From Flavobacterium panacis (GTDB lineage: Bacteria > Bacteroidota > Bacteroidia > Flavobacteriales > Flavobacteriaceae), in NCBI RefSeq assembly GCF_024649945.1, contig NZ_JANKMS010000001.1, forward strand, positions 620,001-684,000: DNA of 64,000 nt, read 5' to 3'. Shown here one piece after another: positions 18,603-27,187 of this stretch (positions are counted from its first letter, which is position 1; each line of letters opens with the position of its first letter). A program made the position numbers and the translations under genes. The notes under the pieces were generated by a model. The model ran no database searches. It worked only from the letters and a program-made list of their open reading frames with translations, and was not told where the DNA came from.

Positions 18603-19757
18603 TTACTTAAAAATTACAGTCTTTTGGTTTATTTCATACGCTATTTTGTTAGTGTTACTAATGATATTTAAAATTTCCTCTATCTTCTGGTTTTTATCCA
18701 ATATTCCGTTAAATGTGCTATTTTCTATAGCCTTGTTTTTAAATTCAGTTTTGATGTCATACCATCTTTCCAAAACTTTCATAATATCTTTTAAAGGCAT
18801 TTCCTGAAAACTAAAAATTCCTTCTTTCCACGATACTTCATTAAATACATCTACTGCAGTCACACGAATATTGTGATTTTCTAACACAGACTGATTTCCT
18901 GGTTTTAGAACAGTAGTATTAAAAGAACCTGATAAGTTGACTTTACCTTCAACAAGTGTCGTATAAATAGTTTCTGAGTCCTGATAAGCCTTGATATTAA
19001 ATTCAGTTCCTAAAACTTCTACATTCTGATTTTGCGTTATAACATTAAAATGTGATCCTTTGTGAGCTGTACTTGGCGAAACATCGAAATAAGCTTCTCC
19101 ATAAACCAGTTCAACTTGGCGCGGTTGTCCATCTGTAAAATTCACAGGAAATTTCAGTTTTGATTCTGAGTTTAGCCAAACTTTTGTTCCATCTGCCAGA
19201 TTTATAAAAAACTGTCCGCCTCTTGGAATCGTCAAATAATTGTAAGCAATAGTGTTTTTTGCAGATTCATTATTTTTATAAACAATCTCGGTTCCGTTAC
19301 TGTGTACTCCTGTAGAATTGTACACCGATCCTTTACCTAAAGCAACTTGTTCACCATTTGCTAAAACTAAAATTGCTTTGTCTGTTCCCGGAGCAATTAC
19401 CGATTTTGTCGCAACAACTTTCTCGGACTGTTTTTCTCTTAAATGATTTTTAGAAAAATAAATAGTAAATCCTAATACCAGCACAGCAGCTGCAGCACCA
19501 TATCTCCAGATGTGTAATTTTCTTACTGGAACTTCAATTCTATCCTGAATAGCAGCCCAAGCTTCTTTTTTATTAATCTGTTGCAATAATGCAGCACGTT
19601 TTTTTAGCAATTTTTCGTCGGTAAGATGCTCTAGTATATATTCCTTATCCGAATCGGTAAAAAGATCAGAATCGGTAAGAGCCTCTGGTTTCTCTCGTTT
19701 TAAAATAGAGGAAGCGGTACGGCTGGAAAGGTCAAGTATTTTACTGAAAATAGACAT
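18603..19757 (-). CDS. FecR-family anti-sigma factor
   Basis: 384 residues. Cytoplasmic N-terminus that would hold the sigma factor; one transmembrane helix (about 127-145 bases of hydrophobic code, residues AAAAVLVLGFTIYF); periplasmic FecR domain (ANGEQVALGKGSVYNS, IPRGGQFFINLADGTKVWLNSESKL, YGEAYFDV, VLGTEFNIKAY); and a C-terminal DUF4974/STN-like domain (FSFQEMPLKDIMKVLERWYDIKTEF). It relays the substrate signal from the STN domain of SusC to the ECF sigma factor encoded 145 bases upstream. Confidence 0.93.
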   Translation of the reverse strand: MSIFSKILDLSSRTASSILKREKPEALTDSDLFTDSDKEYILEHLTDEKLLKKRAALLQQINKKEAWAAIQDRIEVPVRKLHIWRYGAAAAVLVLGFTIYFSKNHLREKQSEKVVATKSVIAPGTDKAILVLANGEQVALGKGSVYNSTGVHSNGTEIVYKNNESAKNTIAYNYLTIPRGGQFFINLADGTKVWLNSESKLKFPVNFTDGQPRQVELVYGEAYFDVSPSTAHKGSHFNVITQNQNVEVLGTEFNIKAYQDSETIYTTLVEGKVNLSGSFNTTVLKPGNQSVLENHNIRVTAVDVFNEVSWKEGIFSFQEMPLKDIMKVLERWYDIKTEFKNKAIENSTFNGILDKNQKIEEILNIISNTNKIAYEINQKTVIFK

Positions 19758-19902
19758 CTTATAATGTGTTATATATTACTAAGACGACAAAAAGAAAAAG
19801 GAGGGTGAAAAAAGATTAAAAAAAAATTATATTTTTTTTAAGCTATTGTAAAATACTATGAATTTTTAACAGTGCTAATTAAAATTAAATGCTTAAAAAG
19901 CA

Positions 19903-20451
19903 TTAATTTCTGATCTCGAATACAAATGCAATAATGAAGAAACAATCTTTCAATAGCGGTTTTAAGCGCTTGTAGGCAATCTTCTTCTGCGTTTTAATGG
20001 TATTTAAAGAAACACCTAATTCTTCTGAAATTTCAGTATTACTTAATCCTTTAATACTCAATTTTATAATTTGAGCACATTTAGCAGGTAAGGTATTCAC
20101 CGCTTTTTCTATCAGCATAGAAGTTTCAGAAATCATTACCTCTCTTAAAAAAAACGGATCAGTTTCGATTTGAGCAAAATCTGTTTCGCCAATAGACAAG
20201 GTGGCTTTGTAATGCTTACTTTTTAAATAATCAAGAGATCTGTTTTTTACAGCAGTATACAAATATGATTTGATTGCAGTATCATTTTGAAATTCGATTC
20301 TATCTTCCCACACCTTAATAAAGACTTCTTGAACAATATCTTTTGATACTTCTATATTCTCAATATACTTGTTGGAAAATAAGCACAACGAAGGATAGAG
20401 CGTATTGAAAACGCTTTTATATTCCTTTAATGTTAAAATCTGAACGCCCAT
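19903..20451 (-). CDS. ECF-type RNA polymerase sigma factor
   Basis: 182 residues. Region 2 is YPSLCLFSNKYIENIEVSKDIVQEVFIKVWED and region 4 is LPAKCAQIIKLSIKGLSNTEISEELGVSLNTIKTQKKIAYKRLK, which has the helix-turn-helix for -35 recognition. It is the typical FecI-like partner of the downstream FecR and SusC. Its C-terminal tail is short and hydrophobic (DCFFIIAFVFEIRN), so it may touch the membrane or the anti-sigma factor. Its promoter should lie in the AT-rich stretch above 20451. Confidence 0.93.
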   Translation of the reverse strand: MGVQILTLKEYKSVFNTLYPSLCLFSNKYIENIEVSKDIVQEVFIKVWEDRIEFQNDTAIKSYLYTAVKNRSLDYLKSKHYKATLSIGETDFAQIETDPFFLREVMISETSMLIEKAVNTLPAKCAQIIKLSIKGLSNTEISEELGVSLNTIKTQKKIAYKRLKPLLKDCFFIIAFVFEIRN

Positions 20452-21187
20452 ACTTTCCTTTTTGAAGACTTAAAATTAAGTTCTAATTCTTCTTTTTAAT
20501 TTCTAATTATTAAGAAATTGCATTTCTAAGAATAATTTAATTCATCTTTTTTTAATGCTAATATAAATAAATTGTTAATTGACCCGCAAAGTGCATGCAA
20601 TCCGAAAAATGCTCCTGCTCCTTTCCTTTCATTAAAAATTTACTATAAATAGCTATCCAATCTCATCAAATACTGTGTTTTTTACGATTTTGATATTTAA
20701 TTTCAACAAAAATTAGCTGATTTTAAAAAAGGCTAATTTAAATAAAAATTACACATTTAATACCTAAAGTAAGATTATACAACATTTTTAACATTTAATA
20801 ATCGTACATTCCAAGATATATTCAAAAAATAATAAAGGAAAAATTACGGGGAAAATAATTTTAGATTAATTTTAAATAGTAAAATTTCAATCTCCTCTCT
20901 TTTCAAATTCTTTGTTATTCTTAAATCAAAATCATGATAACGGTTACAAATTTATATAAATTCTATAGAATTGGTAGATATAATATATTCTTAATTTGTT
21001 AAATTTATAACTATCATAAATTAACCAACCGTAACAAACTAATATTCTGAATATTGCATTTTAAATATAATTAAATAATTAAACTAGAAAGAAGAGCTTC
21101 TTTCAGAAAATTCTCAAAATACTATTCTCTACCCGACTATTTTATGTCAAAAATTCAAGAAATGATTTATAGTCTGTCAAAAAATAA
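20452..21187. other. long AT-rich intergenic region
   Basis: About 735 bases between the divergent sigma-factor gene and the ilv leader. It must hold the promoter of the sigma gene (minus) and upstream sequence for the attenuator transcript (plus). I see no credible coding frame, RNA gene or long repeat in it. CGGTTAC (20940s) and CCGTAAC (21030s) are loosely inverted across a very AT-rich core, but this is weak. Confidence 0.4.
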
Positions 21188-21195
21188 TATATTTG
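21188..21195 (+). promoter_or_regulatory. -7 box of the ilv leader promoter
   Basis: TATATTTG matches the flavobacterial -7 consensus TAnnTTTG. It would start transcription near 21200-21203, about 10-13 bases before the first leader ATG. A clear TTG -33 element is not seen; GATTTA at 21164-21169 is the nearest weak candidate. Confidence 0.5.
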
Positions 21196-21212
21196 CGGTC
21201 AACACACAACAA

Positions 21213-21266
21213 ATGAGAAACCAAATTATTTCCCTAATTATTATCAATATTATTATCGATCGATAG
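21213..21266 (+). CDS. isoleucine leader peptide 1 (17 aa)
   Basis: The frame encodes MRNQIISLIIINIIIDR and stops at TAG; eight of 17 residues are Ile, plus one Leu. It is followed 44 bases later by a terminator hairpin and then by a second Ile-rich leader. This is the layout of ribosome-mediated attenuation: plentiful charged Ile-tRNA lets the ribosome finish the peptide and the terminator form, while starvation stalls it at the Ile run. The 20-bp stretch at 21237-21256 is repeated exactly in leader 2. Confidence 0.82.
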   Translation: MRNQIISLIIINIIIDR

Positions 21267-21272
21267 TAGTAC

Positions 21273-21336
21273 GGGGATTTTATATAAAAGTATTTAACAT
21301 ACCATATTTTAAAACCTCCCAACACGGGAGGTTTTT
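21273..21336 (+). terminator. attenuator 1: antiterminator candidate and terminator hairpin
   Basis: The terminator is AAAACCTCCC (21311-21320), loop AACAC, GGGAGGTTTT (21326-21335), then T residues. GGGGATTTT (21273-21281) can pair with the 5' arm AAAACCTCCC with one mismatch and one wobble, so it is a candidate antiterminator arm. It lies just after the leader 1 stop codon, where a ribosome stalled on the Ile codons would leave it free. Confidence 0.8.
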
Positions 21337-21350
21337 TATTTAGAGCCAAC

Positions 21351-21404
21351 ATGAAGAATTTCGCATCAATTATTATTATCAATATTATTATTCATCTCCC
21401 GTGA
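21351..21404 (+). CDS. isoleucine leader peptide 2 (17 aa)
   Basis: The frame encodes MKNFASIIIINIIIHLP and stops at TGA; seven of 17 residues are Ile. It has the same length as leader 1 and shares IIINIII. The last codons contain CTCCCGTG (21396-21403), an exact complement of CACGGGAG (21323-21330) in the 3' arm and loop of terminator 1, so the two attenuators may also fold onto each other. It is followed by its own terminator. Confidence 0.82.
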   Translation: MKNFASIIIINIIIHLP

Positions 21405-21430
21405 TGAGTCAGGATTGTATTGCATAATAG

Positions 21431-21466
21431 AAACCTTTCTCGTCTTACTGAGAAAGGTTTTTTTTT
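21431..21466 (+). terminator. attenuator 2: terminator hairpin
   Basis: AAACCTTTCT (21431-21440) pairs perfectly with AGAAAGGTTT (21451-21460) around a 10-base loop, followed by a run of T. It lies 26 bases after leader 2 and 69 bases before ilvN. An antiterminator arm is less clear than for attenuator 1. Confidence 0.8.
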
Positions 21467-21534
21467 GATCCTATCTGAAAAAAACAAAAGATTCATAATT
21501 ATAAAAACTTAAACAACTCAATAATCAATTTCCA

Positions 21535-22047
21535 ATGAAAACACAATACACCTTAACGTTTTACACCGAAGATCAAATGGGATTAATCAATAAAACTGCC
21601 GTCATTTTTTCGAGAAGAAAAATCAGTTTTGAAAGTCTTAATATTTCTACTTGTGAAATTAATGGTATGTACAGATTTACAGTCGTGGTTACGGAGACTT
21701 TAGAAACAGTAAGAAACCTGGCACTTCAAATGGAGAAAGTTATCGATGTTTATAAATGCTATTACAATACCAATCAGGAAATTGCATACACGCAGACTGC
21801 TTTATTTAAACTTCCTACTGCCGCTATAACCAATGAAAAGGCTCAGGAAATAATAAAAAAGTACAGTGCCCTCTTTACTGTTATCGAAAGAGAATATACT
21901 GTTATTGAAGTTACTTCTCACGAAACAGAAATCGACAAATTGACTCAATCTTTAACAACATACGGACTTATAGAGTTTGTTAAAAGTCCGCGAATTGCTT
22001 TAATCAAATCGGAAAAAGGTTTTAAAGATGAATTTGAAGGTTTCTAG
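21535..22047 (+). CDS. ilvN: acetolactate synthase small (regulatory) subunit, orphan
   Basis: 170 residues, the usual length of IlvN/IlvH. The N-terminal ACT domain (about 3-80) reads YTLTFYTEDQMGLINKTAVIFSRRKISFESLNIS, matching the Val-binding ACT domain of acetolactate synthase regulatory subunits. The C-terminal domain (about 90-165) contains ALFKLP and YGLIEFVKSPRIAL, as in Bacteroidota IlvN. It would bind the catalytic subunit IlvB and set feedback inhibition of branched-chain amino-acid synthesis. Here it stands alone: no ilvB, ilvC or ilvD is within the window, although the double Ile attenuator in front is what one expects before a full ilv operon. Confidence 0.85.
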   Translation: MKTQYTLTFYTEDQMGLINKTAVIFSRRKISFESLNISTCEINGMYRFTVVVTETLETVRNLALQMEKVIDVYKCYYNTNQEIAYTQTALFKLPTAAITNEKAQEIIKKYSALFTVIEREYTVIEVTSHETEIDKLTQSLTTYGLIEFVKSPRIALIKSEKGFKDEFEGF

Positions 22048-22201
22048 ATGTTTACAATTTACAGAATTCAGTCATTTAAAGTACTACATTGGTCATTTGT
22101 CTAATTTTAAATGCAGTAAAGAAAAAGATTGTTTACTTAGTGTAATCAAGTTTAGATTATCTTTAAACTATTGTTATTCAATTCTTAAAAACAAAAAACA
22201 T

Positions 22202-23665
22202 ATGCAGTCTCGCCGAAAATTCATAAAAAATGCTGGAATTTTTTCAGCTGGTTTATTTGCCATTCAAACTGATGCACTGGGATTTAATTCGAATCTTTTT
22301 GAGTTTCCTTTAAAAGATTTTATATCCCAGAGACCACCACTTGAAAAACGAAATTTTACCAGCAAAGCGATTGAGGCCGCGATTGTAAAAGTTAAAAAGC
22401 AGATTGCAAATCCTGAACTGGCTTGGATTTTTGAAAACTGTTTTCCAAATACTCTTGATACTACCGTTGAATTCGAAATTATAGACGGAAAACCCGATAC
22501 TTATGTGATAACAGGCGATATCGATGCTATGTGGTTACGCGATAGCACGGCACAAATCTGGCCTTATATTCCGTTTGTAAAAGAAGATCGTAAATTGGCA
22601 GAATTGGTAAAAGGTGTTATTAATCGTCAAGCGAAATGCATTCTTCTGGATCCTTATGCGAATGCATTTTATAAAGATTTTAATAAAGAAAGCGAATGGA
22701 AAAATGATATTACCGACATGAAACCGGGAATTCATGAAAGAAAATGGGAAATTGACAGTTTGTGTTATCCTGTAAGATTAGCACATGGCTATTGGAAAGA
22801 AACTGGTGACATTTCTATGTTTGACAGTCATTGGAAAGAAGCTATGAAATTAATTCTAAAAACTTTCAAAGAACAACAGCGAATGGATGGCAAAGGAGGT
22901 CCTTACAGCTTTCAGCGCCAAACAGCTTGGGCAACAGACGGAGTTCCATTGTCGGGTTATGGCTATCCTGTAAAACCATGCGGACTGATTGTTTCTACTT
23001 TTAGACCAAGTGACGACTCTACCCTATTTGGTTATTTGATTCCGAGCAATATGTTTGCTATCGAAATATTGGGTTATCTGATGGAAATTTTCTCTCTTCC
23101 TGCTTTAAAAGATAATGATATCGTAAATGAAGCCAAAGAACTGAGAGAACAGGTTCAAAAGGGTTTGAATGAACACGGCATTATCAATCATCCTCAATTT
23201 GGAAAAATCATTGCTTTTGAGGTTAATGGATATGGCAGTTTTCATATGATGGATGACGCTAATGTGCCTTCTCTTTTGTCGCTTCCGTATTTGGGAGCTA
23301 TTGCACCAGACGATCCTTTGTATCTTAATACCAGAAAACTTGTATTGTCTGAAAATAATCCGTTTTTCTACAAAGGAACTGCAGGCGAAGGTATTGGAGG
23401 TCCCCATACCGGTGTAGATACGATTTGGCCGATGAGTATTGTTTTGAGAGCCATTACGAGTATTGACGAAAAGGAAATTAAAAACTGCATTAGCACTTTG
23501 ATTAAAACCAATGCTGGTACCGGATTTATGCATGAATCTTTTCATAAAAACGATGTGACTCAATTTACCAGAAAATGGTTTGCGTGGGCCAATACTTTAT
23601 TTGGCGAAATGATCGTACATACGAGTCAAAAATATCCTCAAATTTTGAAAGACAAAAATTTCTAA
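22202..23665 (+). CDS. GH125 exo-alpha-1,6-mannosidase-like glycoside hydrolase
   Basis: 487 residues from ATG 22202; the frame is open further upstream, but MQSRRKFIKNAG is a Tat-like signal (RRKFIK), so this start is preferred. Family GH125 (formerly DUF1237) signatures are YVITGDIDAMWLRDSTAQIWPY, WEIDSLCYPVRLAHGYWKETGD, GYGSFHMMDDANVPSLLSLPYLG and GEGIGGPHTG, and the (alpha/alpha)6 barrel length fits. Characterised members release mannose from alpha-1,6-linked mannosides by inversion. No GH92 or SusCD lies beside it. It could be read through from ilvN, 154 bases upstream, but probably has its own promoter. Confidence 0.92.
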   Translation: MQSRRKFIKNAGIFSAGLFAIQTDALGFNSNLFEFPLKDFISQRPPLEKRNFTSKAIEAAIVKVKKQIANPELAWIFENCFPNTLDTTVEFEIIDGKPDTYVITGDIDAMWLRDSTAQIWPYIPFVKEDRKLAELVKGVINRQAKCILLDPYANAFYKDFNKESEWKNDITDMKPGIHERKWEIDSLCYPVRLAHGYWKETGDISMFDSHWKEAMKLILKTFKEQQRMDGKGGPYSFQRQTAWATDGVPLSGYGYPVKPCGLIVSTFRPSDDSTLFGYLIPSNMFAIEILGYLMEIFSLPALKDNDIVNEAKELREQVQKGLNEHGIINHPQFGKIIAFEVNGYGSFHMMDDANVPSLLSLPYLGAIAPDDPLYLNTRKLVLSENNPFFYKGTAGEGIGGPHTGVDTIWPMSIVLRAITSIDEKEIKNCISTLIKTNAGTGFMHESFHKNDVTQFTRKWFAWANTLFGEMIVHTSQKYPQILKDKNF

Positions 23666-23688
23666 AAACACTTTATTTTCAAAAAAGT

Positions 23689-23715
23689 AAAGCCTTCAGA
23701 GTTGAAGGCTTTTTT
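23689..23715. terminator. bidirectional terminator between convergent genes
   Basis: AAAGCCTTCA pairs perfectly with TGAAGGCTTT around the loop GAGT, followed by T residues. It ends the GH125 transcript and also serves the minus-strand hydrolase ending at 23737. Confidence 0.85.
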
Positions 23716-23736
23716 GTGTTGCGTTTCTATCGCTTT

Positions 23737-24555
23737 TTATTGAATAAAACTCAAAATATCGGCATTAACTCTATCCGCATCGGTTGTTGGTATTCCGTGG
23801 CAAAGTCCTGGATAAGTAATCAACTTACCGTTTTTAACTAATTTCGCTGCTCTTAAAGCCGTTACTTGATAAGGAACTATCTGATCATCTTCTCCATGAA
23901 GTATCAAAACGGGAAAATCCACACTTTTTAAATCTTCTGTAAAATCGGTTTCAGAAAATGCTTTTATACAATCGTAATGTGCTTTTATACCACCATTCAT
24001 CCCTTGACGCCACCAATTGTCCTGAATTCCTTTTTTGATGTTTGCCCCTTCCCTGTTATAACCATAAAACGGAAAAGTAATATCTTGATAAAACTGTTGT
24101 CTGTTGTTTGCAGTATTAAAACGAATATCATCAAAAACTTCGATTGGTACTCCATCTGGATTGTTGGCATCTTTAATCATATACGGAGTCACCGCACTAA
24201 TCAAAATAACTTTTGATACACGGCCTTTACCGTATTTAGCCGCATAATGAATCGCTTCTCCACCACCTGTTGAATGGCCAATATGTATCGCATCTTTTAA
24301 ATCTAAAAATGCTGTCAATTCTGCAACGTCTGCTGCATAAGTATCCATTTCGTTACCTGTATAAGTCTGTGTAGATCTTCCGTGTCCTCTGCGATCATGG
24401 GCAATAACACGAAATCCTTTGTCAAGGAAAAATAACATTTGTGCATCCCAGTCGTCTCCTGAAAGCGGCCAGCCGTGATGAAAAAATATAGGTGTTCCTG
24501 TTCCCCAATCTTTGTAATAAATCTCTGTTCCGTCTTTTACTGTAATTTTAGCCAT
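23737..24555 (-). CDS. alpha/beta hydrolase, non-haem chloroperoxidase/arylesterase type
   Basis: 272 residues, no signal peptide. Oxyanion-hole motif HHGWPLSGDDWD, nucleophile elbow GHSTGG (S95), acid in LHGEDDQIVPY, and catalytic His in YPGLCHGIPTT. This matches the cofactor-free haloperoxidase/arylesterase group of alpha/beta hydrolases, which are mostly esterases with promiscuous perhydrolase activity. The physiological substrate is unknown. It is 25 bases downstream of another alpha/beta hydrolase and the two form an operon. Confidence 0.9.
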   Translation of the reverse strand: MAKITVKDGTEIYYKDWGTGTPIFFHHGWPLSGDDWDAQMLFFLDKGFRVIAHDRRGHGRSTQTYTGNEMDTYAADVAELTAFLDLKDAIHIGHSTGGGEAIHYAAKYGKGRVSKVILISAVTPYMIKDANNPDGVPIEVFDDIRFNTANNRQQFYQDITFPFYGYNREGANIKKGIQDNWWRQGMNGGIKAHYDCIKAFSETDFTEDLKSVDFPVLILHGEDDQIVPYQVTALRAAKLVKNGKLITYPGLCHGIPTTDADRVNADILSFIQ

Positions 24556-24580
24556 ATTAATTTTCTTTATTAGTTATTAT

Positions 24581-25351
24581 TTATAGATTTTCATACCATT
24601 CTAAAATATAATCTGCTACTTCTTCCCAACCCGGTTCTCCACAGATAAAATGACTTTTACCTTCAAAAATTTTCAAGTTAACCTGACTGCTTTTGTCTTT
24701 GTATTTTCCAGCAAGGGTTGTAGTGAGAGAGGCAGGAAAAATGGCATCACTTGCGCCTCCAATAAACAAAATAGGTTTATGTGGTCTTCTGAAATCAATA
24801 TTCGAAAAAGAGTTCAATACCAATTCCCGACTTACTTTATAGCTTTCAGGAACTGCAACTGCATCAAAAGCTTTTGCTCGGTCGCTCTGTGGCAGTGTAT
24901 TAAAAAAACATCTGTCGTACCATTCACGGCTTCCCATAAAATATTTAGCAGAAGAAAAAAAACCAAAAGCAGGAAGTGCCGACTTTAATGTGGTGAAAGG
25001 TGGAAATACATTTTTTGGTGGTGCACCATCAATACTTACTGCTGCTGCTACTTTTTCTAATTCCAGTAATTTCATCGCTGCCATTCCGGCCATTGAATGT
25101 CCAATTACTAAAGGTTTTTCAAGCAGACTATCCGCCAGTTTTGCAATATTATTTACAACATCTATAAAACCTGTTTTAATGAGATCAGGATGAACTGTTT
25201 TTCGTAGATCTGACGGATTTCCATCATGACCAGGATTAGCAGGTGTGTAAACGGTATAACCTTTCTCCTCATATCTTTCTTTCCACTTTTCCCAACTAAT
25301 ATTATTAACAAAGTTTCCGTGTATAAGAATAATGTTTTTTGATTTTTTCAT
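24581..25351 (-). CDS. alpha/beta hydrolase
   Basis: 256 residues, cytoplasmic. HGNFVNNISWEKW is the oxyanion region, IGHSMAGM (S86) the nucleophile elbow, and EGKSHFICGEPGWEEV carries the catalytic His. Resembles the YvaM/EstC-like group of small esterases. It is the first gene of a two-gene operon with the chloroperoxidase-like hydrolase. The 316 bases upstream (25352-25667) hold its promoter region and one hairpin belonging to the neighbouring kinase gene. Confidence 0.85.
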   Translation of the reverse strand: MKKSKNIILIHGNFVNNISWEKWKERYEEKGYTVYTPANPGHDGNPSDLRKTVHPDLIKTGFIDVVNNIAKLADSLLEKPLVIGHSMAGMAAMKLLELEKVAAAVSIDGAPPKNVFPPFTTLKSALPAFGFFSSAKYFMGSREWYDRCFFNTLPQSDRAKAFDAVAVPESYKVSRELVLNSFSNIDFRRPHKPILFIGGASDAIFPASLTTTLAGKYKDKSSQVNLKIFEGKSHFICGEPGWEEVADYILEWYENL

Positions 25352-25606
25352 AAAATTGATATTTAATTAGTAAATAGCTTTTTATAATCACTACAAGCCG
25401 GTTTTTTCAAAACTGTACAGAAAGTCAAATATGGAAATCATGTCTCATTTTTCACAATGAAAAGTCATGCTTTTTTCAGTCAATCCAATAAAAACCAAAG
25501 AACCAAAACAAATATCTAATATACTAAAAATCAATAAAATACAATTTAAATTTAATTAAATTATTGTAAACTCTTCCTAGTCATCTCAAATAAGATAAAA
25601 CAAAAA

Positions 25607-25646
25607 AAATCACACAGATTAAAATAGATTACATCTGTGTGATTTT
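25607..25646 (-). terminator. terminator of the histidine kinase gene
   Basis: AAATCACACAGAT pairs with ATCTGTGTGATTT, a 13-bp perfect stem with a loop of about 13 bases, flanked by A and T runs. It lies 22 bases beyond the kinase stop codon on the minus strand. Nothing else is evident in the gap 25352-25667. Confidence 0.75.
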
Positions 25647-25667
25647 AGTTGAAAAAGTCTTTTTCTA

Positions 25668-27035
25668 TTATTTTTCTAAAGGCAATATAAATTTAAAAGT
25701 ACTTCCTTTTCCGAGCTTGCTTTCTGCCCAAATTTCGCCTTGGTGTTTCTTTATAAATTCATGACAAAGCAATAATCCTAAACCATTTCCCATTTCATTT
25801 TCTGTTCCTTTCTGGATTACTTTTTCACTGATTTTAAAGAGTTTTTCTTGTATGTTAAGCGGAATTCCAATACCATTGTCCCGAATTGAAACTTCGGCTT
25901 TTTTATTGCATTTTTTTAATTGAACTACAATTTCGCCTTGTTGTTCTGTAAATTTAATTGCGTTAGTCAGCAGATTTCGTAAAACAGTATCAATCATGTC
26001 TTTGTCCATCCAGACATTGACGATTTCATCTGCTTCAAATGTAATTTCAATATTTTTATTTAAGGCTGTATTGTTATTCAGTTGAATGTTCTCTTCAATC
26101 AAAGCATTTAAAGATACCTTTTTAGGATTGTATTCTATCATTCCGCTCTGCATTCTAGACCAGTTCAAAAGGTTTTCGAGCAATTTATAAATATTTTTAT
26201 TGGATTCGTATTGCATTTCGGTAATCTCCTTGATTTCCTCCCGACTATAATTATCAATTTCCTGAGCTAAAATTTCAGATAAAGCGAGCGATGAGCCCAA
26301 TGGTCCTTTTAAATCGTGGGCAATTATAGAAAAGAATATATTTTTATCCTTTAGCAGTTTCTGTATTTTAAGATCTTGTTTTTCCTTCGCCAATAATAAA
26401 AAACCAATGGTTCCGATAAGAGTTAGTAAAAACAATCCGATACTATACAAGGTTTCAAAAGAACTTTGTCTAAAGAAATCCTGCTGTGGCATTGTATAGG
26501 TATAAACTGCTCTCATCAAGATCAAAACTTCAAAAGCAACATAACAAAGTAGATAAAAAATACGAAATAAATTAGTCGTTTTTTCTTTAAAATATCCTAT
26601 TGTTGGAGGAAGGTAAATAGCAAATATTCCCAGAGAAATAATGACAATACGGTCATTTATAGAGCCACCTAAAAAAGCTGAAATATTAAAAGCCAGGATG
26701 GCAGCAATGGTCAAACCAATTTGCAGACGATAACGTCTGTTAAATTTAGGTTTAGTCATCGAAATGATTGCTATTGTCTCATAACAACAACCGGAAAGAA
26801 TTACTGTATTGGCAAGATTAATGGAAATAAAATCCGATGCTATACCTCTTAAAAAAATCAGTACCCAACCTATAGTTAATAATACTTTTCCAAATCCAAA
26901 CGTATTTAATTTTTTTCTGTTTTCAGTAGAAGCATACGATAAGGAATAACTAAAGATCAGAATGCAGACAAATAAGTTTCCCCAAAAATAAAGAAGAAAA
27001 ATCGTTTTAGGATCGAGGGGTAATAATTTGAACAT
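25668..27035 (-). CDS. orphan membrane sensor histidine kinase
   Basis: 455 residues. Seven hydrophobic segments (about 11-33, 50-70, 76-95, 104-123, 128-146, 157-177, 197-216) form an integral sensor with no large periplasmic loop. HisKA domain: FFSIIAHDLKGPLGSSLALSE with phospho-acceptor H240. HATPase_c: N-box NLLTNAIKF, G1 DNGIGIP, G2 GNGLGLLLCHEFIKKHQGEIW. No response regulator is adjacent, so the partner is encoded elsewhere. The gene is monocistronic between two terminators. The signal is unknown; 7TM sensors of this kind often detect lipophilic or membrane-derived cues, which is inference. Confidence 0.92.
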   Translation of the reverse strand: MFKLLPLDPKTIFLLYFWGNLFVCILIFSYSLSYASTENRKKLNTFGFGKVLLTIGWVLIFLRGIASDFISINLANTVILSGCCYETIAIISMTKPKFNRRYRLQIGLTIAAILAFNISAFLGGSINDRIVIISLGIFAIYLPPTIGYFKEKTTNLFRIFYLLCYVAFEVLILMRAVYTYTMPQQDFFRQSSFETLYSIGLFLLTLIGTIGFLLLAKEKQDLKIQKLLKDKNIFFSIIAHDLKGPLGSSLALSEILAQEIDNYSREEIKEITEMQYESNKNIYKLLENLLNWSRMQSGMIEYNPKKVSLNALIEENIQLNNNTALNKNIEITFEADEIVNVWMDKDMIDTVLRNLLTNAIKFTEQQGEIVVQLKKCNKKAEVSIRDNGIGIPLNIQEKLFKISEKVIQKGTENEMGNGLGLLLCHEFIKKHQGEIWAESKLGKGSTFKFILPLEK

Positions 27036-27086
27036 TTATGTATTTTCAATATAATAACTGTTTTACAAATATACAAATTAGAAATA

Positions 27087-27122
27087 AAAAACCCCGCATC
27101 ATCAGGGCGATACGGGGTTTTT
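27087..27122 (-). terminator. terminator after the second SusCD pair
   Basis: AAAAACCCCG (27087-27096) pairs with CGGGGTTTTT (27113-27122), loop of 16 bases. It lies 66 bases past the stop codon of the SusD-like gene on the minus strand and also insulates the kinase gene. Confidence 0.85.
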
Positions 27123-27187
27123 CCTTAAGATTTTTATTACTTTCTAAAATCAGGTTATTTTCTTGAAGATAGAAGTAAAAAAATATT

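Noticed and set aside
21167..21382. Minus-strand open frame of 71 codons over the attenuator region
   Set aside because: It is antisense to the two Ile leaders and their terminator; its hydrophobic codons are the complement of the ATT/ATC runs.
22028..22201. Upstream in-frame extension of the GH125 gene
   Set aside because: It overlaps the end of ilvN and lacks family similarity; the start at 22202 gives a Tat-type signal peptide.
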